From: Actinoallomurus purpureus
GTDB taxonomy: Bacteria; Actinomycetota; Actinomycetes; Streptosporangiales; Streptosporangiaceae
DNA length: 64,000 nucleotides
NCBI RefSeq assembly: GCF_024055795.1
Contig: NZ_JAMXMY010000001.1
Coordinates: 930,001 to 994,000, forward strand
Direction: 5' to 3'
The notes under the pieces are model-generated. The model saw only the letters and a program-made list of their open reading frames with translations, was not told where the DNA came from and did no database searches. Numbering within the stretch: the stretch's first letter is position 1; every line of letters begins with the position of its first letter. Below, piece after piece: positions 59,688 through 64,000 of this stretch. A program made the position numbers and the translations under genes.

Positions 59688-60946
59688 AGATATGTGTGGT
59701 CGGCGGCGGGTCGACGTACACGCCGGAGCTCGTGGACGGCATCGCCCGGCTGCGCGCGACACTGCCGGTCTCGGAGCTGGCCCTGGTCGATCCGGACGAG
59801 CGCCGCCTGGAGCTGGTCGGCGGCCTTTCCCGGCGCATCTTCGCCCGGCAGGGCCACCCGGGCGTGATCCGTACGACGCCGGACCTGGACGAGGGCGTCG
59901 ACGGCGCCTCCGCCGTGCTGCTGCAGTTGCGCGTCGGCGGCCAGGCGGCCCGCCACGTCGACGAGACGCTGCCGCTCGACTGCGGCTGCGTCGGACAGGA
60001 GACGACCGGCGCGGGAGGGCTGGCCAAGGCGCTGCGCACCGTCCCGGTCGTGCTGGACATCGCCGAGCGGATCGCCGCCCTGGCACCGGACGCCTGGATC
60101 GTCGACTTCACCAACCCGGTCGGCATCGTCACCCGCGCGCTGCTGGACGCCGGGCACCGGGCCGTCGGCCTGTGCAACGTCGCCATCGGCTTCCAGCGCC
60201 GCTTCGCCGCCGCGCTCGGCGTACCGCCCGACCGGGTCCGGCTGGGGCACGTCGGCCTCAACCACCTGACCTGGGAACGCGCGGTGCACGTCGACGGGCA
60301 GGACGTCCTCCCCCGGCTCCTGGCCGACCACGCCGAGGACATCGCCGCCGACCTCGAGCTGCCGGCCGCCCTCATCCGCCGCCTCGGCGTCGTCCCGTCC
60401 TACTACCTGCGCTACTTCTACGAGCATGACGCGGTGGTCGCCGAGCAGCTCCACGCCCCCTCCCGGGCGGAGGAGGTCGCGGCGATCGAGGAGGGCCTGC
60501 TGGAGATGTACGCCGACCCGGCCCTCGACGAGAAACCCGCGCTGCTGGAGGAACGCGGCGGCGCGTACTACTCCGAGGCCGCCGTCGACCTGGTCGCCTC
60601 CCTGGCGAGCGACCGCGGCGACGTTCAGGTCGTCAACGTCCGGGGCGGCGGCCGCCTGCCGTTCCTGCCGCCGGAGGCGGTGATCGAGGTCCCGGCGCGG
60701 ATCGGCGCGGCCGGGCCGGAGCCGCTGCCGGTCGACCCGGTCGAGCCGCTGTACGCAGGACTGATCGCACACGTCGCCGCGTACGAGGAGCTGGCCCTGG
60801 AGGCCGCGCTGAAGGGCGGCGTCGACCGGGTCTCCGACGCGCTGCTGGCCCATCCGCTGATCGGCCAGGCGAGCACCGCCGACGAGCTCGCCCGGCGCCT
60901 CGTCGCCGCGAACGCCGCCCACCTGCCCTGGGCGGTGAACGCGTGA
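59684..60946 (+). CDS. csnH: Glycoside hydrolase family 4 (6-phospho-beta-glycosidase-like)
   Basis: The 420-residue product has a Rossmann start V-V-G-G-G-S-T-Y-T-P-E-L and the GH4 hallmarks T-N-P, G-L-C-N (metal Cys) and G-L-N-H (metal His). GH4 enzymes use NAD+ and a divalent metal in a redox-elimination mechanism. It would cleave imported disaccharides in the cytoplasm. Overlaps of 4 bp with both neighbours show tight coupling with the permease and the kinase. Confidence 0.9.
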   Translation: MKICVVGGGSTYTPELVDGIARLRATLPVSELALVDPDERRLELVGGLSRRIFARQGHPGVIRTTPDLDEGVDGASAVLLQLRVGGQAARHVDETLPLDCGCVGQETTGAGGLAKALRTVPVVLDIAERIAALAPDAWIVDFTNPVGIVTRALLDAGHRAVGLCNVAIGFQRRFAAALGVPPDRVRLGHVGLNHLTWERAVHVDGQDVLPRLLADHAEDIAADLELPAALIRRLGVVPSYYLRYFYEHDAVVAEQLHAPSRAEEVAAIEEGLLEMYADPALDEKPALLEERGGAYYSEAAVDLVASLASDRGDVQVVNVRGGGRLPFLPPEAVIEVPARIGAAGPEPLPVDPVEPLYAGLIAHVAAYEELALEAALKGGVDRVSDALLAHPLIGQASTADELARRLVAANAAHLPWAVNA

Positions 60947-61920
60947 TCCTCGCGATCGACGGCGGCAACAGCAAGACCGACGTCGCCGTGCTCACCGCCG
61001 GCGGCGAGGTCCTGGCCACCACGCGCGGCGGCGGGTTCCGCCCGGTCGCCGAGGGCGTGACGCACGCGGTGGACACCGTCGCCGAGGCGGTGACCCGCGC
61101 GCTCTCGGCGGCCGGGGCGGGCCCGGTGCTCGACCACGTCTCGGCGTACCTGGCCAACGTGGACCTGCCGGTGGAGGAGCAGGAGTTCCACCGGCTGTTC
61201 ACGGAGCGTGGATGGGGCCGCACCGTACAGGTCGGCAACGACACGTTCGCCCTGCTGCGGGCGGGTACCACCGAGCACTGGGGCGTCGCGGTCGTGTGCG
61301 GCGCCGGCATCAACTGCGCCGGCGTGGCTCCGGACGGGCGGGTCGCGCGGTTCCCCTCGATCGGGCGGGTGACCGGCGACTGGGGCGGCGGTCACCACCT
61401 CGGCGAGGAGGCGCTGTGGCACGCGGTCCGCGCCGAGGACGGGCGCGGTCCCCACACCGCCCTGGCCGCCGCCGTCGCCGCCCACTTCGGGTCGGACAGC
61501 GCCGGCGACGTCGGGCTCGCGATCCATTTCGGGGAGATCTCCGAGGGCCGGCTGGGAGAGCTCTCCCCGGTCCTGTTCGCGGTCGCGGCCGAGGGCGACC
61601 CGGTCGCGCGGGGCCTGGTCGATCGTCAGGCCGAGGAGGTCGTGGCGCTCGCGACCGTCGCGCTGCGCCGCCTGGACCTGCTCGACGTCCCCGTGGAGGT
61701 CGTCCTGGGCGGCGGCGTCCTGGCCGCCCGGCATCCGCAGCTGATGAGCGCGATCGAGGATCGGCTGGCGGAGCTCGCCCCGCAGGCCAAGCTCCTCATC
61801 GTCGAGGCTCCCCCGCTCCTGGGCGCCGCCCTCCTCGGCCTCGACGCCACCGGCGCCCCACCCGAGGCGTACGACCGCCTGCGCGCCCATTTCGGCAAGG
61901 GAGTCGCTCCGGCGCGGTGA
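60943..61920 (+). CDS. csnK: N-acetylglucosamine kinase-like (BadF/BadG) sugar kinase
   Basis: The 325-residue product has the ASKHA phosphate loop D-G-G-N-S-K-T-D at residues 5-12, G-N-D-T-F-A-L-L, V-C-G-A-G-I-N, G-D-W-G-G-G and E-V-V-L-G-G-G-V. It belongs to the same family as GlcNAc kinase. GTG 60943 overlaps the GH4 stop (GTGA). It probably phosphorylates the amino sugar released by the operon. A close relative is encoded at 62665-63690. Confidence 0.88.
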   Translation: MILAIDGGNSKTDVAVLTAGGEVLATTRGGGFRPVAEGVTHAVDTVAEAVTRALSAAGAGPVLDHVSAYLANVDLPVEEQEFHRLFTERGWGRTVQVGNDTFALLRAGTTEHWGVAVVCGAGINCAGVAPDGRVARFPSIGRVTGDWGGGHHLGEEALWHAVRAEDGRGPHTALAAAVAAHFGSDSAGDVGLAIHFGEISEGRLGELSPVLFAVAAEGDPVARGLVDRQAEEVVALATVALRRLDLLDVPVEVVLGGGVLAARHPQLMSAIEDRLAELAPQAKLLIVEAPPLLGAALLGLDATGAPPEAYDRLRAHFGKGVAPAR

Positions 61921-62109
61921 CAGATCGGGACTTTATCCCCATGCGATCGAGGTGGCGAGGCGGGCGAAAGGCAGATTGACGGCAATACGGTCAACCGCAT
62001 GACGCCTTCCGTCCGCCCTGGCGAGCAATATGACTTTTAACCTTGATACGGCACGATAAGTCCGATTCACAGAACTGTGCCTTTGTTGCTATCTTACCTT
62101 GTAGTTGTC

Positions 62110-62200
62110 TTGTCGGGAATCGACCGGGGAATGATACAAATTGCAGCGCAGTCCCGAAAAAGCAGGGAAGCGCGGCTTGTGACGGCTCGGTACCCGACAA
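62110..62200 (+). ncRNA. Candidate structured leader (riboswitch-like) before the small secreted protein
   Basis: TTGTCGGG (62110-62117) pairs perfectly with CCCGACAA (62193-62200), closing about 75 nt. Inside, GCGC-A-GTCCC pairs with GGGA-A-GCGC as a second hairpin. The closing stem ends next to the ribosome site (AAAGGAG at 62200-62206), so folding could gate translation. It does not match any riboswitch class I can recall. Upstream DNA is AT-rich, with a CACAG-AA-CTGTG palindrome at 62068-62079 and promoter-like TATCTT near 62090. Confidence 0.45.
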
Positions 62201-62212
62201 AAGGAGATTGAC

Positions 62213-62527
62213 GTGCTGAAGAAGACGTGCACCACCGGCGGCCTGGCCCTCGTGGCGGCGGCGGGGGCCCTGCTCACAAGCTCACCCGCGTCCGCGCAGG
62301 CTCCCACGTGGGGTGGTGGTGGCGGCTGGCGCCACTCCTCGCATTTCAGGTTCCTCTCGCACCACCGGAACTTCAACGCCAACCAGAACGAGCTTTTCAA
62401 CCATCTCCGCATCCGGATCAACAACCGGAACAACAACATCGCGATCGCGAGGAACGAGCAGGCGCAGGCGCAGCGGCAGCGCCAGCGCGAGCACGAGCAC
62501 CAGTGGCAGAAGGAGCTCGAAGACTAG
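62213..62527 (+). CDS. Small secreted Asn/Gln/Arg-rich protein
   Basis: GTG 62213 has AAAGGAG 6 bp upstream. The 104-residue product has a signal peptide (about 1-29, ending A-S-A-Q). The mature part is Gly/His-rich, then Asn-rich (R-I-N-N-R-N-N-N), then a charged Gln/Arg/Glu coil. No cysteines remain after the signal. It could be a cell-surface or spore-coat type small protein. I do not recognise the family. The leader RNA upstream suggests regulated expression. Confidence 0.75.
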   Translation: MLKKTCTTGGLALVAAAGALLTSSPASAQAPTWGGGGGWRHSSHFRFLSHHRNFNANQNELFNHLRIRINNRNNNIAIARNEQAQAQRQRQREHEHQWQKELED

Positions 62528-62559
62528 TACTCGCTTCATCCTGTCGTCGGCCTCACGAA

Positions 62560-62612
62560 GGTCCTTGGCGGTCGCCGCGCCGAACTGATCGAGGCGGTGA
62601 CCGCCAAGGACC
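62560..62612. terminator. Bidirectional terminator hairpin
   Basis: Arms GGTCCTTGGCGGTC (62560-62573) and its exact complement (62599-62612) flank a 25-nt loop, between the convergent secreted-protein and kinase genes. Confidence 0.8.
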
Positions 62613-62664
62613 AAGGCCGTCCGCGACGGCGTCGCCGCGGTGGCCCGGGTTTCGTGCCGGGTTC

Positions 62665-63690
62665 TCATCCGGCGGGGCAGGATCGAGCCTCTCCGCGCGT
62701 GGGGGGCGGCGGCCGTGTCCCGGCGAGCGCCTCGCGGAGGCTGAACCACGCGGCCTGCGGGGCACGGGCCTCCATGAGCGCCTCACAGGCGGCGCCGGCC
62801 ACCGGCGGCACGTCGAGCACCTGCGGCCGGGCGAGCGGGGCCTCCTCGCCAAGACGCCGCCGAATGTGGTCGTGCAGGAGGATCTGGTCGTTCTGCAATG
62901 TGCCGCCGCCAAGGACCACCGGCGTGGGGGTGCCCAGCAGATCGAGCCGGCGCAGCAGCGCGGTCACCATGGTGACGATCTCGTCGCCGAGACGTGTCAC
63001 GATCTCCCTCGCCACCGCGTCGCCGTCGTCGGCGGCGGCGAACACCAGCGGCGCGAGGGCGGGCAGCTCCATGGCGGGTATCTCCCCGGCGCTGACGGCC
63101 AGCGCGACGGTCTCCACGCTCGGCAGTCCAAAATGACCAGGAAGGACCTCTCGGAGCACGGTCGCGGGACCGCGCCCATCACCGGCCCGCACGGCGGCGC
63201 CCATGGCGGCCCGCGCGACGCCCATGCCGCCGCCCCAGTCGCCGGTGATGTCGCCGAGCGACAGGAAGCGGGCCGACCGCCCGCCCGGGTGCACCCCGAC
63301 CGCGTTGATGCCGGCGCCGGACACCACCGCCACCCCCCAGCCCTCCGGGGCGCCCGCCCGCAGGATGGCGAGCGTGTCGTTGCGGACGAGGGTCCGCTCG
63401 GCCACGTCCAGCCGGGACAGCCGCAGCAGCGCCTCCTGCTCGTCGGCCGGTACGTCCACGTTGGCCAGGAAGTACGCGCCGACCGCGATGGAAGTGGTCT
63501 CCGGCAGGCCGGCCTCGGACAGTCCCCGGCGCGTCAGGTCGGCGAGCTGCCCGGCGGTGACCGCCATGCCGTCGGCGTGCGGGCGCGTACCGATGCCCCG
63601 CACCCAGGCCAGCAGCCGCCCACCGGTGTCCGCGAGCACCAGGTCGGTCTTGGAGTTCCCGCCGTCGGCGCCCACCACGAGATCAGCCAT
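62665..63690 (-). CDS. N-acetylglucosamine kinase-like (BadF/BadG) sugar kinase, second copy
   Basis: The 341-residue product shares the plan of the 60943-61920 kinase: D-G-G-N-S-K-T-D near 9, R-N-D-T-L-A, V-S-G-A-G-I-N, G-D-W-G-G-G and V-V-L-G-G-G-T. It starts at ATG 63690, 8 bp inside the end of an upstream GH4 gene. This forms a second GH4-kinase pair on the opposite strand, probably serving another amino-sugar or glycoside substrate. Confidence 0.88.
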   Translation of the reverse strand: MADLVVGADGGNSKTDLVLADTGGRLLAWVRGIGTRPHADGMAVTAGQLADLTRRGLSEAGLPETTSIAVGAYFLANVDVPADEQEALLRLSRLDVAERTLVRNDTLAILRAGAPEGWGVAVVSGAGINAVGVHPGGRSARFLSLGDITGDWGGGMGVARAAMGAAVRAGDGRGPATVLREVLPGHFGLPSVETVALAVSAGEIPAMELPALAPLVFAAADDGDAVAREIVTRLGDEIVTMVTALLRRLDLLGTPTPVVLGGGTLQNDQILLHDHIRRRLGEEAPLARPQVLDVPPVAGAACEALMEARAPQAAWFSLREALAGTRPPPPTRGEARSCPAG

Positions 63691-64000
63691 CGGCCGGCTC
63701 CTCGCCGAAGAACCGCGGCAGGTGCGAACGGTTGGCCGCCAGGAGCGCGTCCAGCAGCGGCACCGCGAGGTCCCACTGGCGGACCAGCGGGTTGGCGACC
63801 AGCGCCCGCCGGGCCACCGACCGGTCGCCGGTCAGCGCCGCCTCGATCGTAAGGGTCTCGTACGCCGTCACGGCCTGGACCAGCCCGAGCATCTCGGGCG
63901 GCAGCGGCGGCACCGTGACCGGGTGCGGGCCCGCGGCGTCGACGTGCGCGGGCACCTCGACGACGGCCTCGTCCGGCAGGCCGTCCAGCACTCCGTCGTT
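63683..64000 (-). CDS. Glycoside hydrolase family 4, C-terminal part (runs off right edge)
   Basis: About 105 residues are visible; the frame is open to the edge, so the start lies outside. The segment matches the end of the other GH4 protein in this window: A-V-V-E-V-P-A, A-Y-E-T-L-T-I-E-A-A-L-T-G, A-L-V-A-N-P-L-V and N-R-S-H-L-P. It overlaps the downstream kinase gene by 8 bp. Confidence 0.85.
   Translation of the reverse strand, partial: NDGVLDGLPDEAVVEVPAHVDAAGPHPVTVPPLPPEMLGLVQAVTAYETLTIEAALTGDRSVARRALVANPLVRQWDLAVPLLDALLAANRSHLPRFFGEEPADG

Noticed and set aside
62110-62200. Leader as a ydaO (c-di-AMP) or GEMM (c-di-GMP) riboswitch
   Set aside because: The core conserved strings of these classes as I know them are not present; kept only as an unclassified structured leader.

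Overview
The window is high-GC DNA with strongly GC-biased third codon positions, frequent GTG/TTG starts and tightly overlapping operons. It carries RbpA, a Streptomyces-like type VII secretion (T7SS) locus, a SARP regulator, an ECF41 sigma factor and a chitosan-oligosaccharide operon of the csn type. This fits a filamentous actinomycete, perhaps of the Streptosporangiales/Thermomonosporaceae. That placement is inference from gene content. No rRNA, tRNA, CRISPR array or intact insertion sequence was recognised.

Layout. 1-27850 (with its sensor gene to 28320) is a T7SS island. A giant ORF of at least 5157 codons runs off the left edge and starts 2 bp after the stop of eccC. Divergently transcribed are a membrane-anchored ricin-type lectin, two WXG100-type proteins with YxxxE export motifs, EccD, and a beta-helix/AAA+ fusion that replaces EccA. 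A SARP-NB-ARC activator, translationally coupled to a MEKHLA (PAS-like) protein, closes the island. Three TTGTGGR heptamers at exact 11-bp spacing upstream of the lectin look like a SARP-dependent promoter. 28617-34409 holds small chromosomal genes: a secreted cupin, two coiled-coil proteins, a SigJ-type sigma factor, rbpA with a perfect SigR-type promoter, fxsA, a small membrane protein and an ATP-dependent DNA ligase.

34406-41713 is a sugar or sugar-acid catabolic module: ABC importer, enolase-superfamily enzyme, zinc dehydrogenase, GH-A-type hydrolase and FadR-type regulator. It has three copies of a TGGTCARACC operator and is bracketed by 43-bp direct repeats differing at one base. Next come a small lipoprotein and the separate ppm1 and lnt genes. 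45378-50819 encodes most of the beta-lysine (fermentative lysine) pathway: kal, kamE, kamD and kdd divergent from kamA, with a perfect TACGAGAA-TAT-TTCTCGTA palindrome between them. The kce step is missing from the window.

50844-55075 has a Ser/Thr kinase, a zinc-ribbon protein, a cytochrome P450 and a DUF1707-FHA protein. 55213-61920 is a csnR-K-type operon with a CsnR-type palindrome 4 bp before the repressor start. The window ends with a small secreted Asn/Gln-rich protein behind a structured, riboswitch-like leader, and a second kinase plus GH4 pair that runs off the right edge.
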